Of a stretch of DNA of 32,143 bases, positions 1 to 6,134 are shown one piece after another. The notes below the pieces were generated by a model. The model was not told where the DNA came from and did no database searches. It saw nothing but the letters and a program-made list of their open reading frames with translations. Position numbers and translations under genes: made by a program. How positions within the stretch are numbered: the first letter of the stretch is position 1; each line of letters starts with the position of its first letter. This DNA comes from DATBLQ01 sp036555325 (GTDB lineage: Bacteria > Pseudomonadota > Alphaproteobacteria > Rhizobiales > Aestuariivirgaceae). The DNA lies in assembly GCA_036555325.1 (NCBI GenBank), contig DATBLQ010000010.1, forward strand, positions 1 to 32,143. The letters are read 5' to 3'.

Positions 1-1
1 C

Positions 2-895
2 CGATTCGTGGTGGACGGCATAGACGAGAAAACTATCGCTAATGAGCTCAATTCACGAAGCGTGCTGAGAGGTCCCGGCCAACCATGGACGCGCGGCACG
101 GTTCATCAAGTTCTGATCAACGAAAAATATGTTGGCGATAACGTATGGAACCGAATCTCCAAGAAACTTAAGGGGCGACAGGTGAGAAATGAGCCCGCAT
201 CCTGGATAAGAGCCAACAACGTGTTCGAACCACTGATCGACCGAAAGTTGTTCGAAAGAGCTCTTGCGATTATCGACAAGAGGTCTTTGCATCTTTCTGA
301 TGACGATTTGCTAAAGACGCTTGGCAGTTTGCTACAAAAGCATGGTTATCTGTCGGGTCTCATCATTGATGAGGCAGAGGATTGCCCGTCGAGCAGTACT
401 TATACGCATCGATTTGGTGGCCTGTTGCGCGCCTATACGCTGGTCGGTTTCACACCACAGAGAGACTATAGTTATCTAGAGATTAATCGAAGACTCCGTG
501 AGATGCACCCAACAATCGTTGCTGAAACTCTCCATCAAATAGAGGCGCGCGGCGCCATGGTGATGATCGACCGTGAAACCCAGCTTATCTGGGTAAATCA
601 GGAGTTCACCGTCTCACTGCTGCTAAGCCGGTGTCTTACCCTCTCAAGTGGTTCACGCCGCTGGATCATTCGCTTTGATGCAAGTCTTTGCCCAGATGTT
701 ACGCTTGCGGTACGCATGGATCCCGAGAATCGATGCATTCTTGATTACTACATTTTCCCCTCAATAGACCTTTCCGCTCTGCAAATTCGCTTAGGGGAAC
801 AGAATGCTTCCGGGCTTGATATTTACCGCTTTGATAACCCCCTACCGCTGTTCGACATGTCACAGCGTCTTTCACTGAGGGAGCTTGCATCATGA
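2..895 (+). CDS. Large serine recombinase, C-terminal part (5' end outside window)
   Basis: The reading frame is open to the left edge, so the N-terminal catalytic serine domain lies outside the window. What is visible starts inside the 'recombinase' DNA-binding domain: the stretch IANELN...PWTRGTVHQVLINEKYVGDNVWN is typical of the helix-turn-helix part of large serine recombinases, followed by a domain containing VFEPLIDRKLFERA. The roughly 200 residues after that (from about residue 95) lack the zinc-ribbon/coiled-coil seen in phage integrases of this class and instead resemble the C-terminus of a rhizobial recombinase subfamily found next to ParB-like genes. The stop overlaps the next start as ATGA (892-895), so it is translationally coupled to the first ParB-like gene. 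Family assignment is confident; catalytic competence cannot be judged without the N-terminus. Confidence 0.85.
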   Translation, partial: RFVVDGIDEKTIANELNSRSVLRGPGQPWTRGTVHQVLINEKYVGDNVWNRISKKLKGRQVRNEPASWIRANNVFEPLIDRKLFERALAIIDKRSLHLSDDDLLKTLGSLLQKHGYLSGLIIDEAEDCPSSSTYTHRFGGLLRAYTLVGFTPQRDYSYLEINRRLREMHPTIVAETLHQIEARGAMVMIDRETQLIWVNQEFTVSLLLSRCLTLSSGSRRWIIRFDASLCPDVTLAVRMDPENRCILDYYIFPSIDLSALQIRLGEQNASGLDIYRFDNPLPLFDMSQRLSLRELAS

Positions 896-1815
896 CCTTC
901 AATGGAATTGACCAACCTATCGCCCACCACATTCAAGGTCCCACAACGATCCAGATGTTAGCTGTCGATCGAATTCGAGTACTCAATCCAAGGAGCCGGA
1001 ACAAGCAAGTTTATGCTGGAATCATAGACAATATTGTTCAGCTCGGGTTGAAGCGGCCAATCACTGTGACCGCTAATGGCTCAGACCAACATGGAGCAAT
1101 GTATGATTTGGTGTGTGGCCAAGGACGTCTCGAAGCCTTTAAGGCGGTTGGCGAGACCCACATCCCATGCTTTGTCGTTTCTGTATCAGAGAGCGATGCC
1201 TTCCTACTTAGTCTTGTGGAAAACTTAGCACGCCGTCGGCACAGCAATGCTGACCTTCTAGGTGCTATTCGCGTGCTTCAAGCCCGCGGTTACTCAACGC
1301 CCCAGATTGCTAGCAAGACCGGCCTAGATCCCAAATATGTGGCCGTCATGCTGCATCTCTTGAAAAATGGCGAGCAACGCCTGATCGCCGCCGTCGAACG
1401 CGGTTGGTTATCGGTCAAACTTGCCAACCAGATATCGAGGGTCGGCGATACTGAGGTGCAGGCTGTCATGATGGAAGCCTATGACAAGGGCCTGTTGCGC
1501 GGCGAAGAGCTGCTCAAAGTACGTCGATTAATAGATAAGCGAGCAGCCCTCGGTAAGGGTTATGGATCTTGGAGACGGGCGGCTCGAAAGAAGCTCACGC
1601 CGAACCGCTTAGTCGAAACTTACCGGACTGAAGTCCGGCGTCAGCAATTGACGGTAAAGAAGGCTGAAGTCACCGAGAGCCGGTTGTTGCTTATCTTGGC
1701 GGCGTTAAAAAAATTACTGTCTGACAAGAATTTTCGCACCTTGATGCGGGCGGAAGGTATCGAAGACATCCCCAAACAGTTAGCAGACCGCTTGGAAAAT
1801 GAGGGACGCCCATGA
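892..1815 (+). CDS. ParB/RepB-like partition-type protein (first paralogue)
   Basis: A 307-residue protein with a ParB N-terminal domain. NPRSRNK at about 32-38 corresponds to the NPR box. CGQGRLEAFKAVG (75-87) matches the GERRxRA nucleotide-binding box of ParB CTPases, with GQGR replacing GERR. ENLARRRHSNAD (110-121) matches the ENLqR box. A helix-turn-helix follows at about 130-160 (STPQIASKTGLDPKYVAVML). The C-terminal half is basic and RepB-C-like. It starts with ATG inside the stop of the recombinase gene, with GAGGGAG upstream as ribosome binding site. ParB proteins bind centromere-like sites and slide on DNA with CTP, but there is no ParA partner here. The coupling to a recombinase suggests a role in recombination control or synapsis rather than classical partition; that is inference. 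Confidence 0.85.
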   Translation: MTFNGIDQPIAHHIQGPTTIQMLAVDRIRVLNPRSRNKQVYAGIIDNIVQLGLKRPITVTANGSDQHGAMYDLVCGQGRLEAFKAVGETHIPCFVVSVSESDAFLLSLVENLARRRHSNADLLGAIRVLQARGYSTPQIASKTGLDPKYVAVMLHLLKNGEQRLIAAVERGWLSVKLANQISRVGDTEVQAVMMEAYDKGLLRGEELLKVRRLIDKRAALGKGYGSWRRAARKKLTPNRLVETYRTEVRRQQLTVKKAEVTESRLLLILAALKKLLSDKNFRTLMRAEGIEDIPKQLADRLENEGRP

Positions 1816-2717
1816 GCGGGGTTAAGATGAGCTTTGACCAAACAACCGTCATGCTACCGCTCGATCAAATAATACCCACCAGAAAGTTGGGCGATAAAGT
1901 TCGACGTACAGATAAGTATCAATCAATCCTTGCTTCTATTAAGGAGCTTGGGGTAATTGAAGGCCTTGCTGTCTTCCCACATCAATCAAGCATCAACAAG
2001 CCCGTACAATACCTTTTACTTGATGGACACATGCGACTCGAAGCGCTGAAAGACCTAGGCGCCAAAGCAGCACTCTGTCTTATCTCAACCGATGATGAAG
2101 GCTTTACATACAACAGACAAGTCAGCCGGATTAGTACCGTTCAGGAACACTTCATGATCAGACGTGCAATTGATCGGGGTGTGTCAGCAGATAAGATTGC
2201 AAGTGCATTAAATATTGACGTAAGGAGCATTTACGAACGTCAAAGATTGCTTGAGGGAATTGCACCGGAGGTAGTTAATCTGCTGCAAAATCGCCATCTC
2301 AGTAGAGGTGTATTTGGCATAATTCGAAAAATGAAACCTCTTCGCCAGATTGAGGCCGCGGAAATGATGATCTCCGCCAACATATTCACTAAACCCTATG
2401 CCCAGATGATTCTCGCCGCTACCCGACCTGAGCAATTGGTTGACAGCGAAAAACAAAAAGTTCCCAAGGTTTCTATCGAGGATATTTCTCGCATGGAGCG
2501 AGAGCTTGAAACGGTCAATCAAGACTACAAACTTGCCGAGGAGACATTGGGCGAGAATATGCTCACGCTTGTGGTTGCAAAGGGTTATGTCAGCCGACTA
2601 TTTCGAAACAAGGCTATAAATGAGTATCTAAAAACAAACTACCCGGATCTCACGCGGGAGCTTCGAGAAGTAATTGAGGCGGTAATAGCAGACGCCAGCA
2701 GTGTCGGACGCGAATGA
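1812..2717 (+). CDS. ParB/RepB-like protein (second, diverged paralogue)
   Basis: A 301-residue protein starting with an ATGA overlap on the previous gene and a GAGGGA ribosome binding site. It has a ParB-like N-terminal domain with LDGHMRLEALKDLG (70-83), the box II equivalent. The ENLxR box is absent or replaced by NRQVSRISTVQEH (101-113). A helix-turn-helix lies at about 123-147 (SADKIASALNIDVRSIYERQ), followed by a RepB plasmid-partition C-terminal region (about 150-290). It clearly differs from its upstream neighbour, so the pair is an old duplication or two specialised subunits rather than a recent copy. Loss of the second nucleotide-binding box suggests that it may not hydrolyse CTP; this is inference from motifs only. 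It is the last gene of the three-gene coupled operon. Confidence 0.83.
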   Translation: MSGVKMSFDQTTVMLPLDQIIPTRKLGDKVRRTDKYQSILASIKELGVIEGLAVFPHQSSINKPVQYLLLDGHMRLEALKDLGAKAALCLISTDDEGFTYNRQVSRISTVQEHFMIRRAIDRGVSADKIASALNIDVRSIYERQRLLEGIAPEVVNLLQNRHLSRGVFGIIRKMKPLRQIEAAEMMISANIFTKPYAQMILAATRPEQLVDSEKQKVPKVSIEDISRMERELETVNQDYKLAEETLGENMLTLVVAKGYVSRLFRNKAINEYLKTNYPDLTRELREVIEAVIADASSVGRE

Positions 2718-2978
2718 CAGCGAGTAATGCTGTTACAGTTTTGGTATGACCAACATTCTTGCACATAGTGAAACTTCGACCCCTCTAAAAGGCCATAATA
2801 AATACCTTCCTAACAAAGGCAGAAATCTTCAACCTAATAGCATCCGGAGTAGTTCTCACAAGCGCGCATCCCGCAACAGCAAAAGCAATGAAGTGCAAAA
2901 TCACCGCCCGAAAAATATAACATCAGTACCAAGAGGATAACCAGCGAAACTCTACGAAATCCCGCTCATCAGTTCATA
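2718..2978. other. Gap after the recombinase-ParB operon
   Basis: AT-rich stretch without a convincing gene. A 64-codon plus-strand frame (2746-2940) is present, but its Asn/Ser/Lys-rich composition has no recognisable domain and no clear ribosome binding site. No strong terminator hairpin follows the second ParB-like gene. The position, directly beyond the operon, makes it a place to look for ParB-type or recombinase binding sites, but I see no obvious repeated motif in it. Confidence 0.4.
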
Positions 2979-3077
2979 GTGACTGTGCAGGACGAATCAG
3001 ACAATGATGGAAACCCAATCGTTACTGTGATGCGTATGAAAAGGGACGGGGAGAAACGCAAACTCAAACGCAGGTGA
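2979..3077 (+). CDS. Possible 32-aa basic peptide upstream of the nuclease gene
   Basis: A short frame from GTG 2979 to TGA 3075-3077 ends 6 bp before the nuclease ATG, the spacing expected for a coupled gene. Its product looks protein-like: an acidic stretch (DESDNDGNP) followed by a very basic tail (MKRDGEKRKLKRR). The frame stays open upstream to about 2892, but without an ATG/GTG/TTG before 2979, so it may instead be the remnant of a longer gene's C-terminus. I do not recognise the family. Too short to assign with confidence. Confidence 0.25.
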   Translation: MTVQDESDNDGNPIVTVMRMKRDGEKRKLKRR

Positions 3078-3083
3078 GGCCGT

Positions 3084-3524
3084 ATGAACTTGCCGGTTGG
3101 TATCAGGGTCATTGTGTTCGTAGCCTGCCACACAGTCGGCACGGCAATGGCAACGGAAATTGTTGGAACAGTCGGACGGGTCGTGGACGGAGATACTCTA
3201 TATGTTTGTGACGAGCGTCTCTGCGAGAAGATACGTATCTGCGGCATCAATGCGCCTGAGCTAAGTGACCGCCGGGGCAAGGAAGCTAGAGCCGCACTCG
3301 TTTCAATCGTAAATGACAAGCATGTTCACTGCGCCCCTGTCGGCGAAGGAACGGTGTGCGACGGTCGATCCAAGCGAATAAGCAGAGACCGGATCGTCGC
3401 ACAATGTTTCATTGGAAAATATGATGTCGCCGAAATGCTTGTCGAACGTGGCTATGCCTGCGACTGGGTGAAGTTTTCTGGCGGTCACTACAGCCGAGGG
3501 AATCAGGACAATCGGTGCCACTGA
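3084..3524 (+). CDS. Secreted thermonuclease (SNase-like) family protein
   Basis: A 146-residue protein with a hydrophobic N-terminal segment (residues 5-23, VGIRVIVFVACHTVGTAMA) that looks like a signal peptide, then a staphylococcal-nuclease-like OB fold. GRVVDGDTLYV (31-41) carries the DGD motif; R51 in KIRICGINAPE and E59 fit catalytic Arg35 and Glu43 of the family, and R103 in RDRIVAQC fits Arg87. The usual GIDAPE motif reads GINAPE, so a calcium-ligand Asp appears replaced by Asn (N56), which may lower activity. Nine cysteines suggest disulfides after export. GGTGAGG upstream serves as ribosome binding site. Such proteins are common as cargo on rhizobial mobile elements; the substrate is unproven. 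Confidence 0.8.
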   Translation: MNLPVGIRVIVFVACHTVGTAMATEIVGTVGRVVDGDTLYVCDERLCEKIRICGINAPELSDRRGKEARAALVSIVNDKHVHCAPVGEGTVCDGRSKRISRDRIVAQCFIGKYDVAEMLVERGYACDWVKFSGGHYSRGNQDNRCH

Positions 3525-3528
3525 GTGG

Positions 3529-3553
3529 ACAAACTCGCCACACAACAGTTTGT
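3529..3553. terminator. Small inverted repeat just after the nuclease stop
   Basis: ACAAACT (3529-3535) and AGTTTGT (3547-3553) form a perfect 7-bp stem with an 11-nt loop, beginning 5 bp after the stop codon. It is AT-rich and lacks a clean U-tract, so it would be a weak terminator or an mRNA-end structure at best. Confidence 0.3.
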
Positions 3554-3717
3554 GTCTTTCAACGCTTGGAAGCCAATTGCGCTAATAACGACAGACGTTT
3601 CAAATATCGTCAGTCTGCATTTAGGTTGCAAAATTCCTTTTCTCGTTGCTGGACTCTGTACCGAATCTCTGGTTTGGTAGCACTCACTATGTTTGACCTC
3701 TCTCCCCCGAGAGAGTG
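3554..3717 (+). other. Non-coding stretch before a strong terminator (possible transcript of its own)
   Basis: No gene is supported here. The stretch ends with a 7-bp inverted repeat CTCTCTC/GAGAGAG (3698-3704/3709-3715) and is directly followed by a textbook intrinsic terminator. Either the upstream nuclease operon is terminated there, about 200 nt after its stop, or a small RNA is made from this interval. Sequence alone cannot separate these. A 67-codon frame at 3515-3718 shows no protein-like features and I do not accept it. Confidence 0.3.
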
Positions 3718-3747
3718 AGCCCGGTCAGCAATGGCCGGGCTTTTTTT
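3718..3747 (+). terminator. Strong rho-independent terminator
   Basis: AGCCCGG (3718-3724) pairs perfectly with CCGGGCT (3735-3741) around a 10-nt loop, followed by seven Ts (3741-3747). Orientation is for plus-strand transcription coming from the nuclease gene or from a small transcript in 3554-3717. Confidence 0.75.
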
Positions 3748-3969
3748 CAGTCAGCACGAGTTTTGAGAATCAAAAGACCGATTTGTTCGATTCGGTGATG
3801 TGGCGCCGTTGCAGCACTTAGTTATCTCCACCAAACTGTCATATACGATCGCCATACAAGGTTCGCATTGATCGCGATCTCGTTTGATACCTCAGCAATA
3901 TGGATTCGTTTTCAAGAATGCCGCAGCACTATGGATTGCCCTAACTTCTAGGCCCAATACTAAAACACT
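3748..3969. other. Gap without recognisable gene
   Basis: AT-rich intergenic DNA between the terminator and the hairpin repeat. The only local structure seen is the 10-bp palindrome GATCGCGATC near 3870. No coding frame, tRNA or promoter can be supported. Confidence 0.35.
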
Positions 3970-4048
3970 TAATGTCCGCTTGTGGCACATAGCGGACATT
4001 ACGATCCATGCGCTTTGGGTCCGCTCATGGTAAGTAAGCGGACCCGAA
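3970..4048. repeat. Double-hairpin REP-like repeat with shared GTCCGCT core
   Basis: Two adjacent inverted repeats share a core. The first pairs TAATGTCCGCT (3970-3980) with AGCGGACATTA (3991-4001), 11 bp perfect, 10-nt loop. The second pairs GGGTCCGCT (4017-4025) with AGCGGACCC (4037-4045), 9 bp perfect and extendable by three pairs with one G-T. Such (A/G)TCCGCT hairpins recur in intergenic DNA of rhizobia as far as I recall, so this is probably a dispersed repeat. The second hairpin covers the stop codon and last codons of the leftward gene ending at 4025, and could also act as a terminator for it. Confidence 0.7.
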
Positions 4049-4456
4049 AGTCTTATCTAACGCGGCATCAACTTGTCTCCAGCGCAAGAATGCTTTGGAA
4101 GGCACAACTCCGGTCGCGTCGCAGCGAAGATGGGTCACTCGATATTCGGCTGCCCTTTTAAATTTGCAGGAAAAGCTCCCGGGCCTAATCACTTCCAAGA
4201 AACCGCATCCACACAGCCTGCTCAGTGCTCTTGTGGCCGTGGTTCGGGAAATGTGGACCTCAGCTGCCAAAATGCGCGCTGAGATGGCAATCCGCCCATT
4301 ATTGTGGCCATTGTAGCGGTAAAGGACCTCCAGGAAGGAGCAGCGTTCCACTGAGCTCAGAGACCGCCACGCGGGACTCTTCAGCAAGTAATGCGGAAGG
4401 GCAACGAACGGGCCATGAAGGCTACCGCCTCGGCCCCATTTGCCTGCCTTGCCCAT
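4025..4456 (-). CDS. Winged-helix / replication-initiator-like DNA-binding protein
   Basis: A 143-residue basic protein. FVALPHYLLKSPAWRSLSS (about 18-36) followed by ISARILAAEVHISRTTATRALSRL (about 58-81) has the look of a winged helix-turn-helix as found in small replication or regulatory proteins on alphaproteobacterial islands and phages, ending its domain with AAEYRVTHLRCD. It starts 2 bp after the stop of the cysteine-rich gene, with AGGGA as ribosome binding site, so the two form an operon. Its last codons (FGSAYLP) and stop are supplied by the hairpin repeat at 4017-4048, so the natural C-terminus may have been replaced. Specific function unknown; DNA binding is inferred from the fold-like pattern. 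Confidence 0.65.
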   Translation of the reverse strand: MGKAGKWGRGGSLHGPFVALPHYLLKSPAWRSLSSVERCSFLEVLYRYNGHNNGRIAISARILAAEVHISRTTATRALSRLCGCGFLEVIRPGSFSCKFKRAAEYRVTHLRCDATGVVPSKAFLRWRQVDAALDKTFGSAYLP

Positions 4457-4458
4457 GC

Positions 4459-4674
4459 CTAATCCCTAGGAAGGCCTTTCTTGGCCAAAACCTCGCCTAC
4501 AGGGGCAAGGTTTTTCGCGGATGGGCTCCTGGCCGGCGTTGGATCTCTGCCCATCCGAAATGGCCACAAATCGCACCCTGTAGCCGAGCATTTCGCCACT
4601 TCGCTTGGTTGGAAACAACAGCAGTCGAGGCATCGGCCTCGAATGGCTTTCAGAAGCATGGCTTTTGTTGTCAT
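4459..4674 (-). CDS. Small cysteine-rich island protein (putative zinc-binding)
   Basis: A 71-residue protein with a compact Cys pattern: C15-LD-CCC (18-20), C29, C34, followed by DLWPFRMGRDP (35-45). I recognise the pattern CLDCC...EV..C....C.LWP(F/Y)R.G as a recurrent small hypothetical protein on alphaproteobacterial integrated elements and prophages; no function is known to me. The four-plus cysteines fit a zinc site. GGGGGTG lies upstream of the ATG. It is immediately followed by the winged-helix gene with only 2 bp between, so they are likely co-expressed and may work together. Confidence 0.7.
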   Translation of the reverse strand: MTTKAMLLKAIRGRCLDCCCFQPSEVAKCSATGCDLWPFRMGRDPTPARSPSAKNLAPVGEVLAKKGLPRD

Positions 4675-4892
4675 ACGACACCCCCTATGTCTACCGATGC
4701 TCCAAGCCTATCGGTCATGGAACACCTCCCACAGCGGCAACACAGTGAGCCACCGATCCAAGCGATAGCCTGATAAATCGGTAAGGAACACGCAGTTTGG
4801 TTGGTAGAGGAGAGGGAGAACTATAGACTTTGCGAGGACACGCGGTTATCTTGCGCAAGTTGGATGTCCTTTTGCTAGGATGGTTTGACAAA
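4675..4892. other. Intergenic region with nested palindromes
   Basis: Upstream of the leftward cysteine-rich/winged-helix pair. It contains the perfect palindrome CTTGCGCAAG (4850-4859), flanked by AGGACA (4835-4840) and TGTCCT (4865-4870). This is a plausible operator or promoter zone for the leftward pair, possibly for the excisionase-like protein, but no clear -35/-10 set stands out. Confidence 0.3.
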
Positions 4893-4914
4893 GCCCGGCG
4901 CGCCAACGCCGGGC
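4893..4914 (-). terminator. Hairpin terminator after the excisionase-like gene
   Basis: GCCCGGCG (4893-4900) pairs perfectly with CGCCGGGC (4907-4914) around a 6-nt loop, starting 4 bp beyond the stop codon of the leftward excisionase-like gene. On the minus strand it is followed only by TTTG, so the U-tract is short; the very GC-rich stem still makes termination likely. Confidence 0.55.
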
Positions 4915-4918
4915 ATTT

Positions 4919-5110
4919 TCAACTTCCAGAGCGGGGATACTTGGTTTGAGGGAGCGCCGAAACCCAGGCTTTGAGGTCGTCTATTAAGATAAGACTACGG
5001 CGACCGCATTTTCGGATAGGCAGCTCGCCGCGCCAGATGGCTTCATAAATTGACGATCGGCCAACGCCAGCGCGGCGCGCGGCTTCAACAATGCTGATGG
5101 CAATTTCCAA
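4919..5110 (-). CDS. AlpA/excisionase-like helix-turn-helix protein
   Basis: A 63-residue protein matching the excisionase/MerR-like HTH family: SIVEAARRAGVGRSSIYEAI (6-25) is the helix-turn-helix, followed by the beta-hairpin GELPIRKCGRRSLILIDDLKAWV. The start is TTG at 5110: the frame is closed 2 codons upstream, and GGAG with a 7-nt spacer precedes the TTG, so the non-ATG start is well supported. Beside a tyrosine integrase, it is probably the recombination directionality factor, or an AlpA-type activator of integrase expression. A terminator hairpin follows 4 bp after the stop. Confidence 0.8.
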   Translation of the reverse strand: MEIAISIVEAARRAGVGRSSIYEAIWRGELPIRKCGRRSLILIDDLKAWVSALPQTKYPRSGS

Positions 5111-5253
5111 TATTCACTCCAATTCTCCTGCATATGTGCAAGCGTACTGGAATTTAGTCACGAAAAGAATTGATTGCTAATGGAGTTAAATCTCCCGGTT
5201 TTGATATCAAAAGATAGCAGTGTCGACGTTTCAACGCAGAATTTCCTCCATAG

Positions 5254-6006
5254 TTACCAAAGGGGCGCTTCTTTCACCTTCCATTCCTCACAGACGCGCC
5301 TGACTGCCGCATCTAAACTCCCTATAGGAACCACCAGTCTTACTGTGTTTGCGGCCGCAGCGCAGAAGCCGTGAAAGTTCCCAGCCTCTTGCTCCGTTAA
5401 TACATCGTAGATTCGCACCGGAGCTTCCCCCGTGAGCTTGAACCACTCGCGAGCCAGAACACTAACAAAATAGTAGGTTGGTTCCTTAGGCCGCCCCCGC
5501 CTTGGCTTAACAGTTTGCGATCCCACTGCTAGAAGGTCTCTAAAATCGTAGAGCATTTTTTCGAACGTACGGAATTCATTAAATTTGGAGATGAGAAGAT
5601 CTCTGGTTTTAAGACGCGCCCCTTCAGGAAGCCGAGCTGCCATCTCATGTTCGATATAGTTCAGCGCAACCCTTACTTTGTTTCCTGACAAGTTGGCGTG
5701 AATTTCAGCGTACGCATCCAACATTATGTCAACACGTTTCTGTAGTTGCGCGAAATATTCAGGTGTCGTTCTTCTGCCTTGTTGAAGGTGTTTTTCGCGC
5801 GCGGGCCCATCAAAAGCCCAACGCGCTGCTTCATATACAGCTTTTCTCACAATACGCTTGGTTTCGTCATCGCCCCCCAGGATGTTCTCCTCAAAAAGCC
5901 GTTCAACCTCAAGATCAATGGGGAGAGCAGGTTCGAGCACCTCTGCAATTCCGAGATACCAGTTTGCATCTTCCTTGGTCTGAATGAGCGCTGTTCCGTT
6001 TGTCAT
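5254..6006 (-). CDS. Hypothetical island protein, 250 aa
   Basis: No family function recognised. The protein is mostly alpha-helical in appearance, soluble, without signal peptide or membrane segment. A basic linker, VKPRRGRPKEPTYYFVSVLAREW (about 165-187), resembles a segment seen in hypothetical proteins that accompany integrases on alphaproteobacterial islands. It lies between the excisionase-like gene and the integrase, all leftward, with 128 bp to the integrase stop. The ATG at 6006 has no strong ribosome binding site, but no better start is visible. A role in excision, maintenance or defence cannot be told from sequence. Confidence 0.65.
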   Translation of the reverse strand: MTNGTALIQTKEDANWYLGIAEVLEPALPIDLEVERLFEENILGGDDETKRIVRKAVYEAARWAFDGPAREKHLQQGRRTTPEYFAQLQKRVDIMLDAYAEIHANLSGNKVRVALNYIEHEMAARLPEGARLKTRDLLISKFNEFRTFEKMLYDFRDLLAVGSQTVKPRRGRPKEPTYYFVSVLAREWFKLTGEAPVRIYDVLTEQEAGNFHGFCAAAANTVRLVVPIGSLDAAVRRVCEEWKVKEAPLW

Positions 6007-6085
6007 TAGCTTTGTCAGTGGCCTGTGTAATGAACCAATGCGCGGGTTAATTTCAATTCCAAATGAGGAGAGAGTGGCCCAGCAG

Positions 6086-6121
6086 AGCGAGAGGTAGTGT
6101 CAGCTGTCGAGATCTCTCGCT
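6086..6121 (-). terminator. Inverted repeat downstream of the integrase gene
   Basis: AGCGAGAG (6086-6093) and CTCTCGCT (6114-6121) form an 8-bp perfect stem with a 20-nt loop, 14 bp beyond the integrase stop on the minus strand. There is no T-run, so termination is uncertain; it may instead be a protein-binding site. Confidence 0.25.
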
Positions 6122-6134
6122 TACCTCGCTAATG

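Noticed and set aside
2746..2940. 64-codon plus-strand frame after the second ParB-like gene
   Set aside because: Asn/Ser/Lys-rich low-information composition, no ribosome binding site and no recognisable motif; kept only as part of the intergenic description.
3515..3718. 67-codon plus-strand frame overlapping the nuclease end
   Set aside because: No protein-like pattern, overlaps hairpins and the terminator region.
4225..4773. 182-codon plus-strand frame opposite the winged-helix and Cys-rich genes
   Set aside because: Antisense shadow of two genes with recognisable patterns; composition rich in Pro/Arg/Ser without domain.
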